A stretch of 64,000 nt of DNA from Vibrio ostreae (lineage in GTDB: Bacteria > Pseudomonadota > Gammaproteobacteria > Enterobacterales > Vibrionaceae): positions 620,001-684,000 of the forward strand of contig NZ_CP076643.1 of NCBI RefSeq assembly GCF_019226825.1. The letters run 5' to 3'. Below, one piece after another: positions 18,689-28,400 of the stretch. The stretch's first letter is position 1; each line of letters opens with the position of its first letter. Below the pieces are notes generated by a model. The model was not told where the DNA came from, did not search any database, and was given only the letters and a program-made list of their open reading frames with translations. Position numbers and translations under genes: made by a program.

Positions 18689-20600
18689 TTATTTATCGAC
18701 AATAAAACCCTGGAACACATCGACGAAATGCTCGGCGAGCAGATCGAGCTGATCCTGGGTCTCGACGCGGGATGCGATAGTGGTGATATCCAAATCGTGA
18801 GCGGTACGCGAAATGGACGTCAGAGTAAATTTCTGATTCTCATCATCAAGGTGGTGAGTAAACAGATAATCGAGTTTGACGTAGTTTGGTCGAAACTCAT
18901 TAATGTAATCCAGCGACTGGAAGTTACGGCCGTAGTTATCAACACCAAAATCAGCGCCCGCGCCGCGCAGAGCGTTACAGAACAAGGCAGTATGGTGCGG
19001 AGCATTAACAAAGCAGTTCTCCGGAATTTCAAACTGCAGTAATCCTGCCACGGCTTTGTGTCGGGTCAGTAACTGAGTGACCCAGCGAATAAAGCTTGGC
19101 TGCTCGATACTGCTTTGCGAAATGTTGATGGCAAGTTTATCGGTCACTTCACCGGACACCAGCTTATTAATCATAGACTGGAGTACGTATTGGTCGAACA
19201 GGTGAGTGGCGTGTAGCTGCTCCAGCGCGAACAGATATTGGTTGGCGCTGTAACGTACCCCCGTCTTTTTCAATCGCAGAGAACACTTCGCGATGGAAAG
19301 TTTTACCGTGTGTATCCGTTGCCGCCTGGAAGCGGAAGGTGAACCAGTCATGGTGAATCGCTTCTTCAACCAGCGCTTTCCATTGCTGTTTACCCATTAC
19401 CATCTGATTGCTTGAGCTGGAAATAAAGCCGTATTTCAGCTCCGGATTCGATTTGGCCGTGGCCATCGAGTTGTCGAGCAGGGAAAGCAGCTCGCGTGAG
19501 CTCTTCGCTTTTTCATTGAACACCACGCCGAGCGCCGCATCGGCAGCGGCCATACCGGTTGGATCCGGATTAATATCGTTCACGCAGTTCATGATGTTGT
19601 CAGCGGCCTGGCGCAGTTCTTCCTCTTCCATATTAGGCAGGATGAGCGCAAATTCTTCGGCAGAGATACGGGCAATGGTGATGTTGGGGGCAGTCATCGA
19701 TGCTTTGAGGTGAGTGGCGAGTTCACGCACCATGTTATCGCCGGCTTCGTAGCCTTTCTCTTCATACAAATCTTTGATGAACTGAACCTGCAGCATAGCC
19801 ACGCCACCAACCGCGTTTTCTGTCAGCCAGCCGTTCAACTGGTTCATGTAGTAAGAGCGGTTGCCCAGTTGTGAAACCGGATCCATGTAAGCGCGCTCGC
19901 GCAATTGCTGTGCTTCCTGAGCCTGGGCTTTAAAATGCTTTTCAACCTGTGCCGACATGTTATTGATCCCTTGTACTACCGCGACCAGGTCTTGGGTGTC
20001 GGGTAGCGGCAACGGTTCGCCAAACTGGTTGTTGGCGATTTGCTTCATCTTGTTCACTATGGTTGTCAACGGTTTAAGGGCATGATGAACGATGTAGGCA
20101 ATCGAGAGCATACCGATCACAACGATGGCGCCGAATGCGATCGAGAGGCGAATCAGCGCGTGCCATAGCTGAGCATAGGCTTCACCCGGATGACTGACGA
20201 TTTCGACCTCTGCCAGTTGCATCCAGCCGCTGGTCACAACACGGCGGTCATGGATAGGCTGGAACAAATCCAGATCAGTAAACCATTGCGGAACCTGGCT
20301 TGGCTTAATCGGATAAGAGCGAACGATTTCACTGTGGTCATCGAGAAAGGTAAGGCGCACGACCGAGTAGGTACTGCCGTCAAACAGAGCATTGATGACG
20401 GATTCGACCGCAACGCTGTCCTTCTTTTCCAGATAGGGCGCTAAAGCAAGACCCACGGTGTTAATCGTGTTGCTGACTTCAGAACGTTGCTGCTGTTCAA
20501 GGTTGTCGCGTGTGGTATTAAATTCGATGATGAATACGGAAATCATCAACAAAATCAGCACCATTATCATTCCGGCGACCAGTTGTTTGTATAGTGTCAT
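18689..20600 (-). pseudogene. lapD: LapD-like c-di-GMP receptor, frameshifted in a C5 run
   Basis: Inner-membrane receptor that, with c-di-GMP bound, sequesters the protease LapG in the periplasm. The first frame (20600 down to about 19262) gives an N-terminal membrane helix, a periplasmic domain, a second helix near residue 155, HAMP, and a degenerate GGDEF domain (SAEEF in place of GGDEF). It then enters the EAL domain (FRFQAATDTHGKTFHREVFSAIEKDG) and derails. The rest of the EAL domain (VRYSANQYLFALEQL onward to VFQGFIVDK) continues in another frame. Removing one base from the run of five C at 19258-19262 restores a single frame of 636 residues, the usual LapD size. The EAL motif is also degenerate, as expected of a receptor rather than an enzyme. 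Either a true null/phase variant or a sequencing error in a homopolymer. Confidence 0.85.
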
Positions 20601-20605
20601 TCTAG

Positions 20606-21268
20606 CTACTCATCGTAATTGACCAACGGTTTATTCAAATTCAGCGAACGCTCGCGTGAACGTAAATCATTCCAGAGGCTGAGCCGGGAAGCGTTACCTG
20701 CCAGCTCGCCATTTTTCGACTTCATCAACCACAGATGTTGACCGTTAAAGCTGTATATAGGTAGCAGGTCAGGGCGCGCGGAGGCCGGTTTTATCTGCGG
20801 ATTAATGTTATCCAGAATCAAAGGTTGTGAGCTGGGTGTGGCGTAGTAGGCCAGTACCATGTGAAACTGATTCAGTTCAATGGCTTTGACGTACACCAGG
20901 CGCAGTTTGTTATCAGCAACACCAAGTTCCAGCAGCGAAAAATATTTGGCGATAGTGAAGTCCTCACAATCACCGGCATTACTGCCTAAAAATTCCAGTG
21001 GTGTCGCCCAGTAGTCATTTTTGCCCCACAATACATCGTCGTTGACAAAGTAGAGCTGATTGAAAAAACGGTTTACTTCGGTCAGTTGAGCGCGTTCTGA
21101 TAATGATCGGTAACGCACCATCTCCTGCCGCCAGGTCTCAACTCGTTTACCCGCGCGTGGCCCGTAGGTTGCTGTCACTGCATCAACCCACTGTTGCTCT
21201 TTGGTACTGAGCGCGCCAGCTAGTGATGAAATCACCAGCGCCGCCAGTAAACATAGCCAGCGTTTCAT
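20606..21268 (-). CDS. lapG: LapG-like periplasmic cysteine protease
   Basis: Calcium-dependent bacterial transglutaminase-like cysteine protease that cuts the adhesin N-terminus and releases it from the cell. A signal peptide (MKRWLCLLAALVISSLAGA) indicates a periplasmic location. The predicted Cys-His-Asp triad is C101 (in GDCEDF), H136 (in QFHMVL) and D153 (in LILDNI). Length 220 residues, normal. It lies 5 bp upstream of lapD, the standard lapG-lapD pair. Its predicted target PAAG is present in the adhesin at residues 94-97. Confidence 0.93.
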   Translation of the reverse strand: MKRWLCLLAALVISSLAGALSTKEQQWVDAVTATYGPRAGKRVETWRQEMVRYRSLSERAQLTEVNRFFNQLYFVNDDVLWGKNDYWATPLEFLGSNAGDCEDFTIAKYFSLLELGVADNKLRLVYVKAIELNQFHMVLAYYATPSSQPLILDNINPQIKPASARPDLLPIYSFNGQHLWLMKSKNGELAGNASRLSLWNDLRSRERSLNLNKPLVNYDE

Positions 21269-21394
21269 CGCATACCTGTTGCTACGGTGTGACTAAAGGT
21301 CATCTCTCTTCCACTATCCTTTGCATCCGGTTGTATAAATTTAGTTATACATCAATCAGCGCTTTTCATCACGGACCGGTTTATCTTTGCCGGA

Positions 21395-22786
21395 TTACTC
21401 TCGCAGCGCATTGTCTTTGGCGCGCAAAATTGGCTTAAGTAAATAATCCAGTACGGTGCGTTTACCGGTGATGATATCCACCGACGCCGTCATGCCGGGA
21501 ATGATTGGCAGCGTGTCATCCTGACCAAATGATGTTTGTGTGGTGCGTACCCGTACCAGATAAAAACTGTTGCCTTCTTCATCCTGCGTGGTATCGGCGC
21601 TGATGTGTTCAAGGGTGCCTTCCAGGCCGCCATATTTAGTGAAGTCATAGGCACTGAACTTTACAATCGCCGGCAGGTCAGGGCGCAGGAATGCGATATC
21701 CTGTGGCGCGATCTGTGCTTCGACCAGCAAGGTGTCTTCGGTCGGGACGATTTCAACAATATCCATACCCGGCTGGATAACACCACCGACAGTATTGACG
21801 TTGAGGGTTTTGATGGTGCCGGTGACCGGAGAGACGACAACGGTGCGGTTGACTCTGTCTTCCAGCCCTACGGTAGATTCAGTCATCGCCGACAGCTTAT
21901 CCTGAGCTTCGTTGAGTGCATCTTGCTGCTGCGAACGGAACTTCTGTGCGGCATCGATACGGCTCAACATTGACTCACGAATACCTGAGCGTAATACCGG
22001 TATTTTCAGTTCACTGGAGGTGAGTTCGCGACGAGTGTCATTGACCTGCCGTTGCAGTTTTAACAGCTCAATCCGCGGGACCACGCCTTCATCCGCCAAG
22101 GGTTGGGTGATCTCCAGCTCTTTGTTAGCATATTCGTAACTTCGGCGTAGGTTGCGAACCCGGGCCTGAATTTCAATCAGATCCTGTTGTTTTTGTTTAA
22201 CCTGCTGTGAAATCACAGACAGTTGGTTGCGCAGGTTATCAAGATCTTGCTGATACTGGTCGCGCTGACGCTCAACCAGTCTGGGCTGCAATTCAAGCAG
22301 TGAAGGAGGAAAAGCCAGCTTGTTGTAATCAATGCGCACACTGTTTTGCCAGTCCTGTTCCGCAAAATCTTCATTAATGATGACACTGGCGATGGACGCA
22401 GTCAGCTGCAATACGTTGGCTGTCAGGTTGGCCATTTGCTGCTCACGCTCACGATAGTCGGAACGAAAACGGGTGTCATCGATAAGTAATAGCTGCTGGC
22501 CTTTTTTGACCTGCTCGCCTTCACGGACCAGGATCTGTTTAACCAGGCCGCCTTCCAGGTTCTGAACCACCTGGATTTGCGAAGATGGCACGACTTTACC
22601 CTGACCGACAGTGACTTTATCGATCTCTGCCCATGAGGCCCAAACGATGGCCAGCAAAAAGAATACGACCATAACCCAAAGCATGATACGCGCGCTGCTG
22701 GGAGTATTAAGCAGCAGTGCGGCGGTTTGATCGTCGACAAAATCCAACTCATCACTAGAGAGCTGGTGATATTTATGCTGACTCAT
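21395..22786 (-). CDS. lapC: Type I secretion membrane-fusion protein (HlyD/LapC family)
   Basis: Periplasmic adaptor that links the LapB exporter to the TolC-like LapE. A short cytoplasmic tail is followed by one membrane helix (about residues 32-52, MLWVMVVFFLLAIVWASWAEI). A lipoyl/biotinyl-like half (VVQNLEGGLVKQILVREGEQVKKGQ), a long coiled-coil hairpin (about 120-300) and the second lipoyl half plus beta-barrel domain complete it. Length 463 residues. The ATG at 22786 is chosen for AGGA 7 nt upstream; the frame is open 78 bp earlier without support. A 126-bp gap separates it from lapG. Confidence 0.93.
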   Translation of the reverse strand: MSQHKYHQLSSDELDFVDDQTAALLLNTPSSARIMLWVMVVFFLLAIVWASWAEIDKVTVGQGKVVPSSQIQVVQNLEGGLVKQILVREGEQVKKGQQLLLIDDTRFRSDYREREQQMANLTANVLQLTASIASVIINEDFAEQDWQNSVRIDYNKLAFPPSLLELQPRLVERQRDQYQQDLDNLRNQLSVISQQVKQKQQDLIEIQARVRNLRRSYEYANKELEITQPLADEGVVPRIELLKLQRQVNDTRRELTSSELKIPVLRSGIRESMLSRIDAAQKFRSQQQDALNEAQDKLSAMTESTVGLEDRVNRTVVVSPVTGTIKTLNVNTVGGVIQPGMDIVEIVPTEDTLLVEAQIAPQDIAFLRPDLPAIVKFSAYDFTKYGGLEGTLEHISADTTQDEEGNSFYLVRVRTTQTSFGQDDTLPIIPGMTASVDIITGKRTVLDYLLKPILRAKDNALRE

Positions 22787-22996
22787 TGGACTATCCTGCG
22801 TTGATATTCCTCGGGCATTAACAGACTGAGGCCACAACGATCTAAAGGGTAAAGAATAACCCAATTGTGCCTGAGGTTTTGATAACTAGCGAGGCGGTTT
22901 GAAAAAAAATCATACATAGTCAGAAGAATGGGTTGCGGGAAACAGGGAGTCAAGTTGTTCGAACTTTCCAACCCGTTTACCTGTCACTCAATGGAG

Positions 22997-23024
22997 AAAC
23001 GACCTGGGGAAACTCAGGTCGTTT
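22997..23024. terminator. Hairpin after the ompA-like gene
   Basis: Arms AAACGACCTG and CAGGTCGTTT with an 8-nt loop. Short T-runs follow on both strands, so it may terminate the lapE-ompA transcript; lapC would then need its own promoter in 22787-22990. Confidence 0.6.
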
Positions 23025-23049
23025 TCGTTACGGTTTAATCGGTAAGCGA

Positions 23050-23679
23050 TTAAGAATTAGGTAAAGCAGTGAACACAGTCCACTCTTTCAGCATTTCGTC
23101 TTTCAGACCGACGACGGTCGCCGTTACGCGACGGTTCTGGGCGTGACTGACCTGGTCATCGCCATCAGCAACCAGAACCGTATCACCAAAACCGATCACA
23201 CGAATGCGGTTCGGCGTAACACCATAACGAATCAACTGCATACGGACGGCTGCTGAACGACGCTCAGAGAGTGCCTGGTTATACTTGGCACTGCCGACTT
23301 TGCTCGCATAACCTTGTAGCTCAATTGAGGCTTCCGGATAAAGTTGTAGAAACTCCGCCATCTGACGAATCTGATCATCAAAAAGAGGGGCAATGGCAGA
23401 GGAATCGCTGGCAAACAGGATATGAAGTTTTTGCTGTTCAGAGCTGTTGATTTGCTTGCCACAACCGTCATTGTCGACTTGCGCACCTTGTGGGGTTTGC
23501 GGACATTTGTCACGGGCGTTAATGACACCATCATTGTCGTCGTCGAGCAAATCGGCACCTTGTTCTGCAACAGGTGTTGCCATGTAATCGTAAACGTCCG
23601 AACTTTCTTCTTGAGCGGCGTAGGCAGAATGCGCCAATGTCATACTCAAAACAGCAATCATCACATTTCGAATTGTCAT
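23050..23679 (-). CDS. OmpA-family lipoprotein-like/peptidoglycan-binding protein of the lap cluster
   Basis: Envelope protein with a signal peptide (MTIRNVMIAVLSMTLAHSAYA), then an acidic calcium-type repeat (DDDNDGVINARDKCPQTPQG, about residues 45-64). A C-terminal OmpA domain (about 80-195) carries the peptidoglycan-contact motif LSERRSAAVRMQL. There is no barrel and no lipobox Cys, so it is probably a soluble periplasmic or outer-membrane-associated wall anchor. Length 209 residues. The ATG at 23679 lies one base after the lapE stop, so the two are translationally coupled. An OmpA-family gene next to the TolC-like gene is known from the Shewanella BpfA cluster; its role there is not settled. 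Confidence 0.85.
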   Translation of the reverse strand: MTIRNVMIAVLSMTLAHSAYAAQEESSDVYDYMATPVAEQGADLLDDDNDGVINARDKCPQTPQGAQVDNDGCGKQINSSEQQKLHILFASDSSAIAPLFDDQIRQMAEFLQLYPEASIELQGYASKVGSAKYNQALSERRSAAVRMQLIRYGVTPNRIRVIGFGDTVLVADGDDQVSHAQNRRVTATVVGLKDEMLKEWTVFTALPNS

Positions 23680-23680
23680 A

Positions 23681-24994
23681 TTAGTAATCCACCTTTTCCA
23701 GCCACTCTTTCGGAACATCGACGCGCAGAGCCGCCAGCAGACCGCCGGTTGCGTTCAGAACGCGGTATTTTGCGTATTGCTCTGAGTACTTCGCATCCAG
23801 ATAATCGCGGCGAGCTTCGAACAGCTCATTTTCACTATTCAGCAAGTCGAGCAGGGTGCGCTGGCCAATCTGGTACTGCTTGCGATACGCCACAACGGTC
23901 TTTGATGTTGCGTCGACATGGTCGGCTAGGAACTCTTTCTGCTGCAGGGTAATATCCAGTGCGTTCCAGGACAGGCGCAGACCCTCTTCCACGGTACGGA
24001 AAATATTGGCACGTAAGTCTTTAGCGCGATTAAGCTGATAGGCGGCACTTTTTGTGTTCGCACTGTCGGTACCACCGTTGTAGAGGTTGTAGCGTAAACG
24101 CAGCATGGCGGTGGTTTCTTGCTGATTGCCGCGGTCACCGCCTGCATCATCCATCCAGCTTTGTGACGCTTCAAAAGAGAGGGTCGGAAAGTTAGGTGCT
24201 TTAGATTGTTGATACTGGAAGCGTGCAGCGTCGACGTCTGTCTGAGCCACTTTAATCACCGGATGCGATTGCTGTGCCTGCTCAAGAGCCTGGTCAACAG
24301 AGGCCGGTAAAGCTTCACTGTCTGCTCTCGGGAAGACCAACGCTTGTGGCTCTTGTCCTACCAAACGGTGAAACTGTGCCTGAGCATCAAGCAGGTTGTT
24401 TTGCGCAGCCAGCAGGTTGCTTTGTGCACGCGCCAGACGGGCTTCCACTTGGGTTACATCCGCCGTTGAGCCGATACCCGAATCCGCACGACGTTTAATG
24501 TCGCGGTAAATTTCCTTGTGTGTCGTCAGATTACTTTCCGACAGTGCAAGCACTTCATACGCCTGTGTCACATCCAGGTAGGTGTTCGCCACTTGCAGAG
24601 CCTTATCTGATGCATCGGCAAGTAACTGGTAGCGGTCCGCTTCTGCTTCTGCAGAGGTGCGGTCCATGTCGTTTAAGGTCGCTGAACCATCCCAGATAAG
24701 CTGGTTAAAAGTAAGAGTTAAGTCCTTACGGGTCAGGTCGGTGTCAGCGCTACCGCTTGATTCTGTCGGTCTGATCCCTTCGTAGCCGATGCCAGCATCC
24801 AAGTCGAGACTTGGCAGATAAGCCCCCGTAGCTGCACGTGAATCAGAAACACGAGCTTTAAACTGGTTAAAAGCGCTTTTTAACTCCGGATTGGTGGCAA
24901 GTGTCAGTGAAACTGCCTGCTCAAGTGTTTGAGCATATGCTGGACTGGACAGTGCAAGAGCACAGGCCAGAGCCTTTACGGAAAACCCTTTCAA
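23681..24994 (-). CDS. lapE: TolC-family outer-membrane channel of the lap system
   Basis: Outer-membrane exit duct of type I secretion. The signal peptide (KGFSVKALACALALSSPAYA) is followed by a repeated outer-membrane efflux protein architecture: two similar halves of long helices and short barrel segments, with the start QTLEQAVSLTLATNPELKSA typical of the family. Length 437 residues. No ATG lies near the N-terminus; a TTG at 24994 is preferred because GGGAG is 7 nt upstream, while a TTG two codons earlier leaves only 1 nt spacing. It is divergent from the adhesin gene across a 400-bp spacer, so both may be co-regulated. Confidence 0.92.
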   Translation of the reverse strand: MKGFSVKALACALALSSPAYAQTLEQAVSLTLATNPELKSAFNQFKARVSDSRAATGAYLPSLDLDAGIGYEGIRPTESSGSADTDLTRKDLTLTFNQLIWDGSATLNDMDRTSAEAEADRYQLLADASDKALQVANTYLDVTQAYEVLALSESNLTTHKEIYRDIKRRADSGIGSTADVTQVEARLARAQSNLLAAQNNLLDAQAQFHRLVGQEPQALVFPRADSEALPASVDQALEQAQQSHPVIKVAQTDVDAARFQYQQSKAPNFPTLSFEASQSWMDDAGGDRGNQQETTAMLRLRYNLYNGGTDSANTKSAAYQLNRAKDLRANIFRTVEEGLRLSWNALDITLQQKEFLADHVDATSKTVVAYRKQYQIGQRTLLDLLNSENELFEARRDYLDAKYSEQYAKYRVLNATGGLLAALRVDVPKEWLEKVDY

Positions 24995-25411
24995 AATCAA
25001 ACTCCCATGTTGGGTTATTAACGATTGAAGCCAAAGCTTAATCCAGAATCGATCTTATTAATGAGACGCCGGGAAGGAGTGTCAATAAAGTGACTCAAAA
25101 TTTCAGTTAGTTTTAAACTTGTTGCATATACAAGAAATTATGCATTGATAACTCACTAATTAGAAATGGATTTTATCGGTTAAGTACCCGAATTAAAAGC
25201 AAAGTATCGAATATGATCCCGTTTGAATTTTGTGTTGTATCAGCTTTGAGAATATCGGAAATGCGTCAAAAAAACGTTAACAGTACAACGTTTTAACCTT
25301 TGTTTAACTATGGATTAGTGCTAAATTTAACTGAATTTTTCCAGGATAAATGTATCGCACCAAGTTGCATACCTTGCGGTATATCATCTTCTATTATGTC
25401 CGAGGCTTTTT
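24995..25411. promoter_or_regulatory. Divergent control region of lapE and the giant adhesin
   Basis: AT-rich spacer of about 415 bp between divergent genes. It holds two AACGTT hexamers exactly 14 bp apart (25273-25278 and 25287-25292). No -35/-10 pair stands out enough to call. The adhesin start at 25412 has a GAGG ribosome site about 8 nt upstream. Confidence 0.5.
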
Positions 25412-28400
25412 ATGGGATTAAACTCTCTTGTCACTAGTGGAATTCTGTCTGCTAACCAAATGATTGTTATCGATCCGACTGGTAACGTCAGAATGGCGAC
25501 CGTGGGTGAACGGCTACCACAGGGTACCGTTATTGTTCAAATCGGTAATGATGTGGATGATGACGCAGCGGTTCAAGCACAACTGGTTGATGCCAATAAT
25601 ATGCCTCAGGACATCACGGATGATGTGGCACAGATCTTTGCTGCACTAGAAGAGGGTCAGGACCCGACGCAGGTCGATGGCGATCTGGCTCCGGCTGCTG
25701 GTGGAGTGCTGAGTTCGGCAGTGACCGACTCAGCGACGATTGATCGTACTGACATTCAGATTATTGCCACAACGAACTTCGATACAACAGGACTGGAAAG
25801 TCTTGGCCTTTCACAAACGCAAAGTCTGGCGCTGACCAACTTAGTGGCTGCAGACGCTGCAGACATCACTCTGGCTGTTGCCGGCACCGTTACTGTTGAC
25901 CCGATCGCAGATGACGGGGTTATCAACTTTGATGAAAGCGAATCAACCATCACTGTCAGTGGTGCCGCGACTGGAGGCGATATCTCTGAAGGTGATACGG
26001 TGAGCATGCTCATCAACGGTACGTCTTATACGACGACTGTAGATGCCGATGGTAACTGGTCAGTGGATGTGGCCGGTAGCGATCTTGCTAACGATACAGA
26101 GTTTGATGTCACCGTGACATCAAGCAATGCTGATGGAAGTACGGTTGAGTCTAGCGCGACCTCTACTCATACCGTGGATCTGTCTGCGGATCAGGGAACC
26201 GTAAGTATCAACCCAATCACCGACGACAACACCATCAACAGTGACGAAAGCACCGGCCGCGTGACCGTGTCAGGGACGGCAACCGGCGGCGATATTGCCG
26301 AAGGCGACAGTGTGTCGATGGTGATTAATGGCACGGAATACACCACCACCGTCAACGACGATGGCAGCTGGTCGGTCGACGTGGACGGCGACGATTTAGT
26401 GAATGACAGCGAGTTTGATGTCGTTGTGACCTCAACGGATGACGCTGGCAACACCGTGGCATCAAGCGCGACCGCTAATTCCAGCGTGGACCTGACCGCG
26501 GACGCGGGCACAGTGACGGTCAACCCAATCACCGACGACAACACTATTAACAGTGACGAAAGAACCGGCCGCGTGACCGTGTCAGGGACGGCAACCGGCG
26601 GCGATATTGCTGAAGGCGACAGTGTGTCGATGGCGATTAATGGCAGCGAATACCGCACCACCGTCAACGACGATGGTAGCTGGTCGGTCGATGTGGACGG
26701 CGACGATTTAGTGAATGGCAGCGAGTTTGATGTCGTCGTGATTTCTGACGATGAAGCCGGCAATACGGTGGAATCTAGTACGACCGCGAACTATGAAGTT
26801 GATCAAAGTGCGCCGGAAAATAATGACGGCAGCAACAGCATTAACTTTGTTGATGGCGGCGATGAGCTGCTGAGCCGCAGCGAAGCGAGCAGTGTGACGT
26901 TGACCGGTAAAGTGGAAGCGGATGCGACCGTGATGGGTATCACCATTACTGACGGCGACACCACGCTGACTGTAGCGGCGGCAGACATCACGGTTGACGC
27001 AGACGGCAATGTCTCTGTCATTGGCCAAAACTTGTCTGGCCTGAACGACGGTGAGCTGACCGTGACCATGAATGTGACTGACGCGGCCGGCAACCCGGGC
27101 GCGGTGACTGACACCACCCAACTGGATCAAAGCGCACCGGAAAATAACGATGGCAGCAACAGCATTAACTTTGTTGATGGCGGCGATGAACTGCTGAGCC
27201 GCAGCGAAGCGAGCAGCGTGACGTTGACCGGTAAAGTGGAAGCGGACGCGACCGTCACTGGCATCACCATCACCGACGGCGACACCATGCTGACTGTAGC
27301 GGCGGCAGACATCACCGTCGACGCAGACGGTAATGTCTCTGTCACAGGCCAGGATCTGTCCGACCTGAACGACGGCGAACTGACTGTGACCATGAGTGTC
27401 ACCGACGCGGCCGGTAACCCGGGCGCGGTGACTGACACCACCAAACTGGATCAAAGCGCGCCCACCAACAACGATGGCAACAATAGCATCGCGTTCAACG
27501 ATGGCGGCGATGAGCTGCTGAGCCGCAGCGAAGCGAGCAGTGTGGCGCTGACTGGTAAAGTCGAGGCGGACGCCACCGTGACCGGCATGACCATTACCGA
27601 TGGCACGACCACATTGACGGTCAACAGCGATGACATCACGGTCGACGCAGACGGCAATGTCTCGGTCACAGGCCAGGACTTATCCGGCCTGAATGACGGC
27701 GAGCTGACCGTGACCATGAGCGTCACCGACGCGGCCGGCAACCCGGGCGCCGTGACCGACACGACCGAACTGGATCAAAGCGCACCGGAAAATAATGACG
27801 GCAGCAACAGCATTAACTTTGTTGATGGCGGCGATGAACTGCTGAGCCGCAGCCAAGCGAGCAGTGTGACGCTGACTGGTAAAGTGGAAGCGGATGCCAC
27901 CGTGACCGGCATGACCATCACCGACGGGACGACCACATTGACGGTCGACAGCGATGACATCTCCGTCGACGCAGACGGCAATGTCTTGGTCATTGGCCAG
28001 GATCTATCCGGCCTGAATGACGGCGAGCTGACCGTGATCATGAATGTGACTGACGCCGCGGGCAATCCGGGCGCCGTGGCCGACACCACCGAACTGGATC
28101 AAAGTGCGCCCACCAACAACGATGGCAGCAATAGCATCGCGTTCAACGATGGCGGCGATGAGCTGCTGAGCCGCAGCGAAGCGACCAGCGTGACCCTGAC
28201 AGGGAAAGTGGAAGCGGATGCGACGGTAACGGCGATCACCATCACCGACGGGACGACCACATTGACGGTCAACAGTGATGACATCACGGTCGACGCAGAA
28301 GGCAATGTGTCGGTCATTGGCCAGGACTTGTCCGGCCTGAATGACGGCGAGCTGACCGTGACCATGAGCGTCACCGACGCGGCCGGCAACCCGGGCGCCG

